NCBI GenBank assembly: GCA_038231575.1
Contig: JBBRLB010000035.1
Span: forward strand, 1 to 47,599
DNA from: CAITWF01 sp038231575
Lineage (GTDB): Bacteria > Verrucomicrobiota > Verrucomicrobiia > Opitutales > Opitutaceae
Direction: 5' to 3'
DNA length: 47,599 bases
A model generated the notes under the pieces. It saw only the letters and a list, made by a program, of their open reading frames with translations. It made no database searches and had not been told where the DNA came from. The position numbers were made by a program, and so were the translations under genes. Of this stretch, positions 40,341-47,599 are shown in pieces. Position 1 is the first letter of the stretch; each line of letters opens with the position of its first letter.

Positions 40341-43124
40341 TCACGGCAGCTTGTCGGCGTCGATGCTGCGCGGAAGAATTTTGCGGACGAGTCCGACTTT
40401 GCCCGCCGCGGAATCCTTCGCGCCCAACCAGTAGCTGAGCACGAGATCCATGCCGGCGGTCTTCGCGGCTTCGAGGGTGGGCCCGGTGATCACGAGGAGA
40501 TTTTTCGCCGTCTCGTTCGCGAGCGCGTTGGTCGTCGCAGTGCCGACGACGATGACGTTGCCCGAGGAACGGGCGTCGGCGGGCAAGTCATCGAGTTGAT
40601 AGTAGGGAATCAACCGGCCGGTCGCGCTCTCAAGCGTCTGAGCGATCGTGATCGCTGTTTCGATTTCGATCACGGGTGCGCCTTGGCCGTAGACGACGGC
40701 GGAGACGTGCGTGAGAAAGGCGGCCATGGTGTCGTCGCTGGTCTTGAGGGTGGGTTTGCCAGCAAGCCGTGCTTCGATGGCGGCGTAGCGGAGAAAACCG
40801 TCCGCGCCTTCGAGCCGGACGGAGCCATGGTAGAAACCGATCTTGGGAGCCGTGGCCGCGAGGGAGAGTGACAACGATTTAGTTTCGCCGGGCGCAAGCG
40901 AGAGAGTCTTTGCGCCAGTGAACTCCATCTTCAACTCGGCGGGCGCCTCGATCGCGGCGGTCAGCGCGAGCGGGCGGTGCGATTGGTTGGTCAACGTGAG
41001 GGTCACGGTGCCGCGGCCAGCCTCGTTCAACTCGATCTCCGCGTAGGAGACGGACAAGCGTTTCGCGGGATCGTCGTCGTGTGTGTAGCGACGGATAAGG
41101 TCGGCGAAGGCGAACGCTTCCGGTTTCGGATGGCGGCTGACGTTGAAGAGTTCGTAGTGCCGCAAAACGTTGCCGCGGCCGCTGACGGGATTGGGCGCGA
41201 GCGTCTCCTGGAATTGGAACTCGTAGAAGTCGGCGATCGAGCGCGTCGCGAGCGCGTGCTCGAAAATCTGTGGATAGATTTTCCCCCGCGCCTCGGGCGT
41301 CAGGCGCGTCAGGCCGCGGAAATTCCATTCGCTGATCGTGGCGGGTTTGCCGACGCGCGTGGCATATTCGCCGAGCGAGAGGGCCCAGCCGCGCGCGCTC
41401 GGCAGCGCGTCGATCGAGTCGACGTAGGAGTGGAGATCGATTTGATCGGTGGTGACGCCGAGTTGTGAGAGCCGGTCGAAGATGCCGGTGTTGTTCTGCG
41501 CGGTCCAAAATACCTTTGCCTGCGGCGTCACCCGCTTCACGGTCGCGGCGATTTGTTTCCACTCGGCCACGTGATCGATTGGGATGCCCCAGATGAGGGT
41601 TTCGTTTTCGATTTCAACGCTGTCCACGGCGTCGCCGTAGCGCACGAGCAGTTCCTCCAGTTGGGTGGGTGCCGCGTAAACGTCGAGCATGGCCTTCAGC
41701 TTCAGGTGACGCAGCTCGCTGAAGAGAAAATCCAGATACTCCTGGCGGATATTTTTTTCGATCGGCCCGATGAGTTCGAGGTGGTGCAGGCGGACCAGCG
41801 AGAAGCCCATCCACTTCACGAGCCGAAGATCCTGGCGGATTTGATCGGCGAACTTCGGCCACTCGCGAACGGTGTCGGCCGCCAGCGGCCAGAAACCCTC
41901 GCGGTCCATGCCGGGGAGTTTTTCGGAATCGAAGTTCTCGCCGAACGTGGAATACGGAAAATAGCTCGTGCCGAAGCGGATCGCGGACACGCCGAAATCG
42001 ACGGTGATTTTTCCGGCAGCGGAGTGCTGCGCACGGTAGGCGGTGGTGCCGAGGAAGAGTTGGTCGGCCGCGTCGTCCGTGAGGGCGGACGATGGGAAGG
42101 CGAGGCGGGTGGTGATCTCAAAACTCTCGCCGACGGGCGGGAGCGCGTTTTCGACGACGCGATCGCGATAGGACCGGACGTTGTTGCGGGCGATTTCAGT
42201 CACGGCGAACAACGCGCCGGGGACACTCTGCGCCTCGTGGCCGAACTGCGCCTGGCTGCCCATCGCGTAGCCCTTGGCGTTGGCGAGCGTGAACACCGGA
42301 TCGAACGGGTTGATCCAGACGACGACCGGTCCGTCCTTGAGCTGCGAGCGCACCCAGTCGACGCCGTGCTGGATGTGCCAGTGCCGGCCGTCGGTTCCGT
42401 GGAAGAGCGTGGAGGCGGTGGCGCTGAAATCGCCGCGGCGGTTGTCGTAGCAGAGGGTGCGCGATTCGAGCGCGGGATGTTCCCAACGGGCGACGAGTGC
42501 GGCGGAGACATTGGCCGTCGGCGCGGAGACGTTGGTGAGCTTCGTGCGAACGTCGGCAAAACCCTCGTGGAAGACGCGCAGCTCGACCGCGAGGGCGAGG
42601 CCCGCTTGCGTGCCGGTGCCGACCCACGTGTCGAAGACGGGGCCGGACGATTTCTTGGCGAAGCTCAACGGTGCGGCGGCGAAATTCTGCGCGTAGTCGG
42701 CCTTGGTGCTGAGGAGTTCGCCGGTTTGCAGAGGCTTCTTCGCCGGCTCAATCACGACGCTCCACGTTAGCTGCCCTGCGTCTTTTCCGTTGGCGGAAAA
42801 TTGAATGCCACTCCCGGCGGCGGTGACCGCGACGATAGCCTTTACTGAAGTCGGCCCAGCGGTGCGGAACGTGAACTCTTGTTGTCCCTTTTCCGAAATG
42901 GCGGCGACGAACACCGTGTCCGCGCCGTCGTGCTGGATCGGCTGGCCGGTGCTGAGCGCGGTGCCGGTGGGCGACGCGTTGCGCAGCGTGACCGGCAGAT
43001 GGATCGCATAGTCCTGATGATTGACGAGCCGGACGATGTCATCCGCGGCCGCGGCGAGGGCGGGCAGCACGAGCGACAGCGCGATCAAAAGGGACGGGAG
43101 AGGCGACTGAGATTGGACGCGCAT
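40341..43124 (-). CDS. large secreted clan GH-A-like glycoside hydrolase protein
   Basis: This 927-residue protein has a signal peptide (LLIALSLVLPALAAAADD). Two beta-rich regions (about 30-370) precede a TIM barrel (about 390-700). In the barrel lie VEIENETLIWG, with N507-E508 as candidate acid/base, and TISEWNFRG, with E599 as candidate nucleophile. That is the spacing and NE/E pattern of clan GH-A retaining enzymes (GH5, GH39 and similar). A C-terminal part carries NEW-like beta domains (TLTLTNQSHRPL...LAPGETKSLSLSL). I cannot assign a family number or substrate. The start at 43124 is five bases after the amidohydrolase stop, so it belongs to the one-carbon operon. Confidence 0.7.
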   Translation of the reverse strand: MRVQSQSPLPSLLIALSLVLPALAAAADDIVRLVNHQDYAIHLPVTLRNASPTGTALSTGQPIQHDGADTVFVAAISEKGQQEFTFRTAGPTSVKAIVAVTAAGSGIQFSANGKDAGQLTWSVVIEPAKKPLQTGELLSTKADYAQNFAAAPLSFAKKSSGPVFDTWVGTGTQAGLALAVELRVFHEGFADVRTKLTNVSAPTANVSAALVARWEHPALESRTLCYDNRRGDFSATASTLFHGTDGRHWHIQHGVDWVRSQLKDGPVVVWINPFDPVFTLANAKGYAMGSQAQFGHEAQSVPGALFAVTEIARNNVRSYRDRVVENALPPVGESFEITTRLAFPSSALTDDAADQLFLGTTAYRAQHSAAGKITVDFGVSAIRFGTSYFPYSTFGENFDSEKLPGMDREGFWPLAADTVREWPKFADQIRQDLRLVKWMGFSLVRLHHLELIGPIEKNIRQEYLDFLFSELRHLKLKAMLDVYAAPTQLEELLVRYGDAVDSVEIENETLIWGIPIDHVAEWKQIAATVKRVTPQAKVFWTAQNNTGIFDRLSQLGVTTDQIDLHSYVDSIDALPSARGWALSLGEYATRVGKPATISEWNFRGLTRLTPEARGKIYPQIFEHALATRSIADFYEFQFQETLAPNPVSGRGNVLRHYELFNVSRHPKPEAFAFADLIRRYTHDDDPAKRLSVSYAEIELNEAGRGTVTLTLTNQSHRPLALTAAIEAPAELKMEFTGAKTLSLAPGETKSLSLSLAATAPKIGFYHGSVRLEGADGFLRYAAIEARLAGKPTLKTSDDTMAAFLTHVSAVVYGQGAPVIEIETAITIAQTLESATGRLIPYYQLDDLPADARSSGNVIVVGTATTNALANETAKNLLVITGPTLEAAKTAGMDLVLSYWLGAKDSAAGKVGLVRKILPRSIDADKLP

Positions 43125-43129
43125 GGAAA

Positions 43130-44425
43130 TTACAGCCCGAGCGTGTCGGGGCTTTCGCCGGATTCGAGAACGGCCCCATCGAAGATGACGTGCTTCGGCT
43201 TGGCGAGGTTGGCCACGCCGTCGAGCGGCGAGTGACGCGTGAGAATGAAGCGACTGAGATCGCCGACGCGGATGCGGCCGAAGTTTTCCTGGTAGCCGAG
43301 ACGGCGGGCGCTGTTGCCCGTGGCGGTGTTGATGACCGCAAGCGAAGGAAGGCCGGCGCGTTCCATCAACTCGAGTTCGCGCAGAAACCCGACCGCGTGC
43401 GCCACGCCGACGGAGCCGGCGTCGCTGCCGGCGATGATCTGCACGCCCAGCGCGTGGGCGCGGACGAGACTGGCGGCATGCTGGTCGAGGATGCGCTGGA
43501 GATTGGCGACGATCGCGGCGTCCCAACCCATGAGGTCGGCGTGATCGACTTGCTCCTGCACGGGCGCGAACGTCGGCACCCAGGCGATTTGGCGATCACG
43601 CATCCGGGCGAGCTGATCGTCGCGGATGAAGAAACCGTGCTCGACGGAATCCGCGCCGCCCTCGACGACGTGCTCGATGCCCTTGTCGCCGGACGCGTGC
43701 GCGAAGGTTTGCTTGCCGAAGGATTTCGCGGCGGCGACGAGCGCGGCAACTTCCGCGGTGTCCATCTGCGGCTCGGTGGTGACCGCGCCCTGCTTGAAAT
43801 TGATGATGCCGGTCGGGATGAGTTTAATCCGATCGGCGCCCGCGCGAACGCGATCTTCGACGCAGGCGCGGGGCGACGAAAAATCTTCGAGCGGTGCGCC
43901 CATGAAACTTCCGTAGCGACCCTTGTGGTGAATCGCGGCACCGGGGCTGTCGAGGTAGGGCATCAGCGGGCGATCCCCGCTCGCGTAAAGTTTGCTGAGC
44001 GCGAGGCCCACGCCGTCCTTGTCGCCAGCGTCGCGGACGGCGATGACACCGAGACGGACAATTTTTTCGAGACGGATGCGCGCGGCGGCGAGCAGTTCGC
44101 CGGGCGGTTGTTTGATGGTGACCGCGCGCTTAGCGAGATTCAGTTCGCCGCCTTCGAGGAAGAGATGAGCGTGCGCTTCAATGAGGCCGGGCAGGAGAGT
44201 GCAGTCGGCGAGATCGACGTCGGGCGCGATCTGGCCGTCGCGGAGCAGATCGCGCGGTGGCGTGGCACCGTCGCGGCCGACGAAGCGGATGGCGGTCGCG
44301 TCGTAGACAATATGCGCATCACGCGCGGGCGTGGCGCTCGTGCCGTCGAGCAGCGTGCCGACGCGGAGCCAGACGGTGCGTTCGCGCGTGGCGCGAGGGA
44401 TGACGATGGAAGCGGTCGCGTTCAC
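43130..44425 (-). CDS. amidohydrolase superfamily protein (imidazolonepropionase/prolidase-like)
   Basis: This 431-residue metal-dependent hydrolase has HxH at H85/H87 (EAHAHLFLEGG), a lysine K201 (DRIKLIPTG) that could be carboxylated, H243 (TFAHASG), H263 (VEHGFF) and D335 (AGSDAGS). This is the binuclear-type amidohydrolase set. The start is GTG at 44425, overlapping the pterin-methyltransferase stop as GTGA (44422-44425). No signal peptide is present, so it is cytoplasmic. The substrate is not recognisable; Xaa-Pro dipeptidase-like and imidazolonepropionase-like enzymes share these motifs. It links the methyl-transfer genes with the GH-like gene. Confidence 0.85.
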   Translation of the reverse strand: MNATASIVIPRATRERTVWLRVGTLLDGTSATPARDAHIVYDATAIRFVGRDGATPPRDLLRDGQIAPDVDLADCTLLPGLIEAHAHLFLEGGELNLAKRAVTIKQPPGELLAAARIRLEKIVRLGVIAVRDAGDKDGVGLALSKLYASGDRPLMPYLDSPGAAIHHKGRYGSFMGAPLEDFSSPRACVEDRVRAGADRIKLIPTGIINFKQGAVTTEPQMDTAEVAALVAAAKSFGKQTFAHASGDKGIEHVVEGGADSVEHGFFIRDDQLARMRDRQIAWVPTFAPVQEQVDHADLMGWDAAIVANLQRILDQHAASLVRAHALGVQIIAGSDAGSVGVAHAVGFLRELELMERAGLPSLAVINTATGNSARRLGYQENFGRIRVGDLSRFILTRHSPLDGVANLAKPKHVIFDGAVLESGESPDTLGL

Positions 44426-45354
44426 GAATCGACGGGCATGGCGTCGTGGCAGATGGCCATGATGGCTTCGGCTTGGCGGAAGCCGGCGGTTTCCTGCGTC
44501 TCGCCCTCGAGCGCGCGGCCCTGCTCGAGGGCGGCGCGGAGTTTTTCGACCATCGGATCGTCAGGTGAAAGCGGGCCGGGATTTTTTTCCGGATTCGCGA
44601 GGGCGTAGTCGAGGCCGACCTCCATGCCGAGGGCGAGATAGGCGTTTTCGAGTTGTTCGCGGACGCCCTTCGGGGTGCCCCACGCGAAATTCGAGAGGCC
44701 GACGATGAAGTGCACGCCCTGCAAATCGGGATCGGCGCGGATGAGGCGCATCGCGTCGAGGCCGATGTTGATCAGGCCGTAGGTATCGGCGCCGACGGGC
44801 GCGAGGCCGGGATCGATGATGATTTGATCGGGACGGCGGCCCGCCTTCGTGACGAGGAGCTCGACAAAGTGTTTCGCGGCGGCGTGGGAGTCGGCGGCGT
44901 TGAGGCACTGCGAGGAACCGCCTTCGACGAAATGCTCGGACGCCATGACGACCACATTCGTGTCGTAGTGCTGCACGAGTTCGACCATCTCGTCGAGGTG
45001 CGTGCGCGAGGCAGCGATGGAATTGAGAATCGGCGGGCCGCTCTTGGCGCGGTCGTAGTGCTTGAGCGCGACCTTGTGGTATTCGACGGACGGGTTGTCG
45101 AAGCTGAGGGGAACGGACGTGACCGCTTGGATCGCTTGAATCACGTCGGGAAGGAGCGCGAGCATCTCGGCCATCTTCACTTGAATCCGCGCAGTGCCGT
45201 CGAGGTTGAGCGTGAGATATTCCACGCCGAGATCGGCCTGCAACTTGGCGAGGTGCGCGTAGCCGTCGGCGCTGCGCGTGGTGAAAGCGGTGCGCGCGCG
45301 GGCGTAGGAGTTGTTGATCAACTCGCCGATGATATTGAGTTTTGGGGCGGGCAT
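44422..45354 (-). CDS. pterin-binding methyltransferase (split MetH folate part / AcsE-like)
   Basis: This 310-residue protein has a pterin-binding (PF00809) TIM barrel. It begins with LNIIGELINNSYARARTAF, in place of the GERIN...G start of AcsE/MtrH-type enzymes. It continues with LTLNLDG, VPLSFDNPS, ILNSIAAS, IIIDPGLAPVGADT and HFIVGLSNFAWGTPKG. It lacks the dihydropteroate-synthase-specific loops and is shaped like a methyltetrahydrofolate:corrinoid methyltransferase. It would pass the methyl of CH3-THF to a corrinoid protein. It lies between metF and the amidohydrolase and is coupled to the latter by GTGA. Confidence 0.85.
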   Translation of the reverse strand: MPAPKLNIIGELINNSYARARTAFTTRSADGYAHLAKLQADLGVEYLTLNLDGTARIQVKMAEMLALLPDVIQAIQAVTSVPLSFDNPSVEYHKVALKHYDRAKSGPPILNSIAASRTHLDEMVELVQHYDTNVVVMASEHFVEGGSSQCLNAADSHAAAKHFVELLVTKAGRRPDQIIIDPGLAPVGADTYGLINIGLDAMRLIRADPDLQGVHFIVGLSNFAWGTPKGVREQLENAYLALGMEVGLDYALANPEKNPGPLSPDDPMVEKLRAALEQGRALEGETQETAGFRQAEAIMAICHDAMPVDS

Positions 45355-45370
45355 GGTCGGAGTTTTACAG

Positions 45371-45446
45371 GAGGTAACGAAGGAAACGGAGGGACGGGAA
45401 CGGAGAGGGACTTTCTGCTCTTCGGTCTGTCCGTTACCTTCGGTTC
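45371..45446. repeat. inverted repeat, GGTAACGAAGG type
   Basis: GAGGTAACGAAGGAAACGGA (45371-45390) and GTCCGTTACCTTCGGTTC (45429-45446) are inverted copies at about 14 of 17 aligned positions. The element lies between the MetF-type gene, whose stop it touches, and the pterin methyltransferase gene. Confidence 0.55.
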
Positions 45447-47022
45447 AAAGTTGATTGGTCTGGGATTGGAGAGGAGGGGAAGGGTCGGACTTCGCGACGT
45501 GATCGCGGCCGAGCCAGTGGTTGGCCCACGCGGAGGTGCCGCGGAGGCTTTGGTCCTGGATGACGGGCGTGTGGGAAAGGAGTTGGTCGGCGCGGCCGTC
45601 GTGTTTCAGCCGCTCGTAGGCGCGCAGCCAGATGCAGTCGCCGTAGCCGTCGACTTCACAGCGGCCGTCACGCGTGCCGCCGCAGGGGCCGTTGCGCTGG
45701 TTCTTCGCGCACTGCGACTCGGGGCAGAGGTAGGCGATTTCCGGGAGCGAGCAGTCGCCGCAGTCCTGGCAGCGGAAGAGCGCGGCCTTGCTCGCGTGCT
45801 CGAGCGCGCGCATCGGCGCAGGGCCCTGCAGCGGATCGGCGGCGTTCGCGCAAAGGCTTCCTCCGAGACGGGCGAGCGCGCGGCCGGGCGTGAACATCGC
45901 GGCATGCGTCCACTTCGAGAGCGTGTAACTGACGCCGACGTGCTCGGACCGCAGCGCGGGAAATTCGGCGCGGGTGGAGGGGTGCGCGAGTCCGGTGGCG
46001 GAATCCTCCGCGTAAAAATAGAATTCACCGGGGCGGGAAAAACGGATCTCGCGGGCGAAGTGTTTCCAATCGTCGGCGGCGAAGCTGCGCTCGATCTCGA
46101 GGATGCGCTCGATCGCGGGAAAGTTGTGCACGCCGCCGAGGTAGGCGCCGCGGAAGCCGAGTCCGCGATAGATCGCGATTTGCTTGGCGGCGAATTCGAG
46201 GAAAAACGCCGCACCGCGATCGGGTGACGCGGCGTGCTTCGCGCAGAGATCGCGCAGCTCGCGCGTGACGACGACGCCTGGGATGCGGCCCTCGTGGAAA
46301 ATCTCAGCGACGCGCGGGCTCAGGAGATAAACGTTGCCGATCAACGGCGTGCCGCCCAGGCCGTGCGCGCGCAAGTAGGCGAGCAGCTCGGATTTTTTCC
46401 GCGCATCGAATCCTATTTGATTGATGACGAATTTCGCGCCGGCGCGAATTTTCGCGGCGAGCTTGGCGTATTGTGGCATCACTTCACCTTCGCGAAGTTT
46501 GAAATTCGTGGTGACGGCGCCGGTGAGGAAATTCGTTTTCTCGAAGCGTGGCTTCGCGGTGCCGCTGCGTGCTTCGTTGGGATCGAGGCCGCGGTTCATC
46601 TGCTCGAGCAGTGAAATGAGGCCGACGGAATCGATATCGAAAACGGGCTTCGCCGAGCCGCCGTTACCGGCGACGGGATAGTCGCCGGTCATCGCGAGGA
46701 TGTTGTTGAACCCCTCGCTGTGCAGGAGCCACGCCTCGCTCTCGAGCGCGTTTCGATTGAGGTCCTTGCACGTTAGATGAATGACGACCTCCTTGCCGGC
46801 GTAGAGAATCGGTTTACCGAGGGCGGTGGGCGCGAGCTGCGGATTGCCGCCAGCGTTATCCGTGATCGAGATCCAGTCGATGATGGGCGACTCGATGAGG
46901 CGGTTGGCGAAATCGCGCGCTTTCACTGCACTGCGCTCGGCCATGCCGCCGCGCACGGAGACCAACTCGGTGCCGAGGAGGAACCGTGACGACTGCTCCA
47001 ATTTTTCGCGGAGAGTCTGCAT
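45445..47022 (-). CDS. metF: methylenetetrahydrofolate reductase, MetF-MetV fusion
   Basis: This 525-residue protein fuses two parts. Residues about 1-330 are a MetF-type barrel (FLLGTELVSVRGG, WISITDNAGGNPQLAP, HLTCKDLNRNALES, NNILAMTGDYP, KFVINQIGF). Residues about 400-490 are the cysteine-rich MTHFR C-terminal (PF12225, MetV-like) domain: FRCQDCGDCSLPE, CPESQCAKNQRNGPCGG and RCEVDGYGDCIW. In acetogens MetV is a separate partner and the complex reduces CH2-THF to CH3-THF with low-potential or flavin-based donors. The start at 47022 (MQTLREKLEQ) avoids an upstream repeat. It feeds CH3-THF to the next gene product (inference). Confidence 0.9.
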   Translation of the reverse strand: MQTLREKLEQSSRFLLGTELVSVRGGMAERSAVKARDFANRLIESPIIDWISITDNAGGNPQLAPTALGKPILYAGKEVVIHLTCKDLNRNALESEAWLLHSEGFNNILAMTGDYPVAGNGGSAKPVFDIDSVGLISLLEQMNRGLDPNEARSGTAKPRFEKTNFLTGAVTTNFKLREGEVMPQYAKLAAKIRAGAKFVINQIGFDARKKSELLAYLRAHGLGGTPLIGNVYLLSPRVAEIFHEGRIPGVVVTRELRDLCAKHAASPDRGAAFFLEFAAKQIAIYRGLGFRGAYLGGVHNFPAIERILEIERSFAADDWKHFAREIRFSRPGEFYFYAEDSATGLAHPSTRAEFPALRSEHVGVSYTLSKWTHAAMFTPGRALARLGGSLCANAADPLQGPAPMRALEHASKAALFRCQDCGDCSLPEIAYLCPESQCAKNQRNGPCGGTRDGRCEVDGYGDCIWLRAYERLKHDGRADQLLSHTPVIQDQSLRGTSAWANHWLGRDHVAKSDPSPPLQSQTNQL

Positions 47023-47029
47023 GGGTTTT

Positions 47030-47127
47030 GCCCGCGAATCACGCGGATCGACGCGAAGGGAGGCGGGAGGAATGAGCCCGAACCTCAAGCGGTTTGAAAT
47101 TCGCGTTCATTCACGTGATTCGCGGGC
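47030..47127. repeat. inverted repeat, GCCCGCGAATCACGCGGAT type
   Basis: The left arm 47030-47056 (GCCCGCGAATCACGCGGATC then GACGCGA) and the right arm 47100-47127 are near-perfect complements. The loop holds an inner fragment rich in GGGAGG. The element fills the gap between the partial gene at the right edge and metF. A half copy (CCCGCGAAGGGACGCGAATG) lies near 40256-40275. Confidence 0.8.
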
Positions 47128-47133
47128 GATGCC

Positions 47134-47599
47134 TTACGGATGCGCGGCTTCGAGCTCGGCTTTCAAGGCGGCGGCAACTTCGGCGGGTGCGCCGGCGCGC
47201 TCGATCTCCTCGCCCCACTTGAGTTGCGAGATGTAGTCGTCGCCCTTAGTGAAGCCGAGGCGTTGCGCTTGGGCGTCGATTTTGTCGGCGAAGCGGGCCG
47301 GCAGGGCGACTTTGATTTCTTCGAAGTCATCCCACGCCTTAATTTCGGCAGGGAGATCCTGCCAGTAGAGAACTTGGTAGGTCGTGACGTTGCCGGGTCC
47401 GCGTTCGATCGCGGCTTTGAGTTTCGCGGGAGCGGCACCCGCTTTGAACGAGGCGACGGGCGCGTCGCCCTTGCCGACGAAGTAGAGGACCAGATCGACG
47501 GCGCTGGAGGCGTGGGCGCCGTGGCCCTCGGCGCCGGTTTCGTCGGCGAACATTTTCGGGATCGGCGCGCCGCCGATCGCCAGGGGGTTGTGGTGGCGA
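47134..47599 (-). CDS. partial gene with 'virulence factor' (PF13769-like) domain
   Basis: The gene runs off the right edge. The visible 155 residues end with a domain reading TYQVLYWQDLPAEIKAW, then VALPARFADKIDAQAQRLGF and DDYISQLKWG. This matches the 'Virulence_fact' family (typically YWRDIPAQV...LPERFEQAIDRCAMK). Despite the name, that family accompanies methyl-transfer genes (MTHFR, pterin methyltransferase, corrinoid protein) in Rhodobacterales and others. An additional N-terminal stretch (HHNPLAIGGAPIPKMFADE) precedes the domain and continues outside, so it may be fused to something; an ATG at 47553 is an alternative start. Its role in methyl transfer is unproven. Confidence 0.6.
   Translation of the reverse strand, partial: RHHNPLAIGGAPIPKMFADETGAEGHGAHASSAVDLVLYFVGKGDAPVASFKAGAAPAKLKAAIERGPGNVTTYQVLYWQDLPAEIKAWDDFEEIKVALPARFADKIDAQAQRLGFTKGDDYISQLKWGEEIERAGAPAEVAAALKAELEAAHP

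Noticed and set aside
45355..47133. Search for a cobalamin or SAM riboswitch ahead of the methyl-transfer genes
   Set aside because: The gaps 45355-45444 and 47023-47133 contain only inverted repeats; no B12-box or SAM-type core was seen. A leader could still lie to the right of the window.
1..47599. tRNA, rRNA, insertion sequences, prophage or integrase genes
   Set aside because: None recognised on either strand; the only mobile-looking items are the short palindromes.

Overview
The window is high-GC (roughly two thirds G+C) bacterial DNA with the gene style of Verrucomicrobiota, most likely the Opitutales/Opitutaceae. The grounds are a PadR regulator followed by two orphan MacB-like permeases, ThuA/DUF1080 proteins, a glucuronoxylan locus with a GPH-type symporter, and many short inverted repeats between genes. 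This placement is inferred from gene content, not from a marker-gene tree.

Layout. 1-2 kb: mostly non-coding DNA with repeats and gene remnants, plus a stand-alone response-regulator receiver protein. 2-3.7 kb: divergent secreted ThuA-like and DUF1080 proteins. 3.7-9.8 kb: a PadR regulator with a palindromic operator candidate, then two large orphan permeases whose 5' ends and leaders are near-duplicates. 9.9-14.4 kb: a leader matching the ydaO/yuaA (cyclic-di-AMP) riboswitch, then a flotillin-like SPFH protein, a 61-residue membrane peptide and a KimA-type potassium transporter. 14.6-15.2 kb: a wrecked TIR-TPR gene. 15.3-16.6 kb: an NhaD-like Na+/H+ antiporter.

16.6-29.3 kb (minus strand) is a complex I operon in the order nuoA-B-C-D-I-H-J-K-L-M-M2-N. 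It lacks the NADH module genes nuoE, nuoF and nuoG. It carries a second NuoM, and NuoL has a long insertion in the region of its lateral helix; this fits the four-pump '2M' type of complex I. Translationally coupled blocks of genes are separated by gaps, each holding a different inverted repeat.

29.5-36.6 kb is carbohydrate-related: a LacI regulator divergent from a GPH symporter and a secreted GH67 alpha-glucuronidase, then a RelE/ParE-type toxin-antitoxin pair, an uncharacterised protein and an aldose 1-epimerase. A secreted TolB-like protein and an SDR dehydrogenase follow.

39.3-47.6 kb (minus strand) is one-carbon metabolism mixed with sugar-related genes: a homocysteine methyltransferase domain protein, a secreted clan GH-A-like protein, an amidohydrolase, a pterin-binding methyltransferase, a MetF-MetV fusion, and a partial gene with the 'virulence factor' (PF13769-like) domain. 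Together these look like a split, cobalamin-type methionine synthase / methyl-transfer system. The corrinoid protein itself is not in the window.

The most interesting points are the riboswitch-SPFH-KimA operon, the modified complex I, the palindrome inserted in frame in the KimA-like gene, and the split methyl-transfer system next to glucuronoxylan genes. I saw no rRNA, tRNA, CRISPR array, insertion sequence or prophage.
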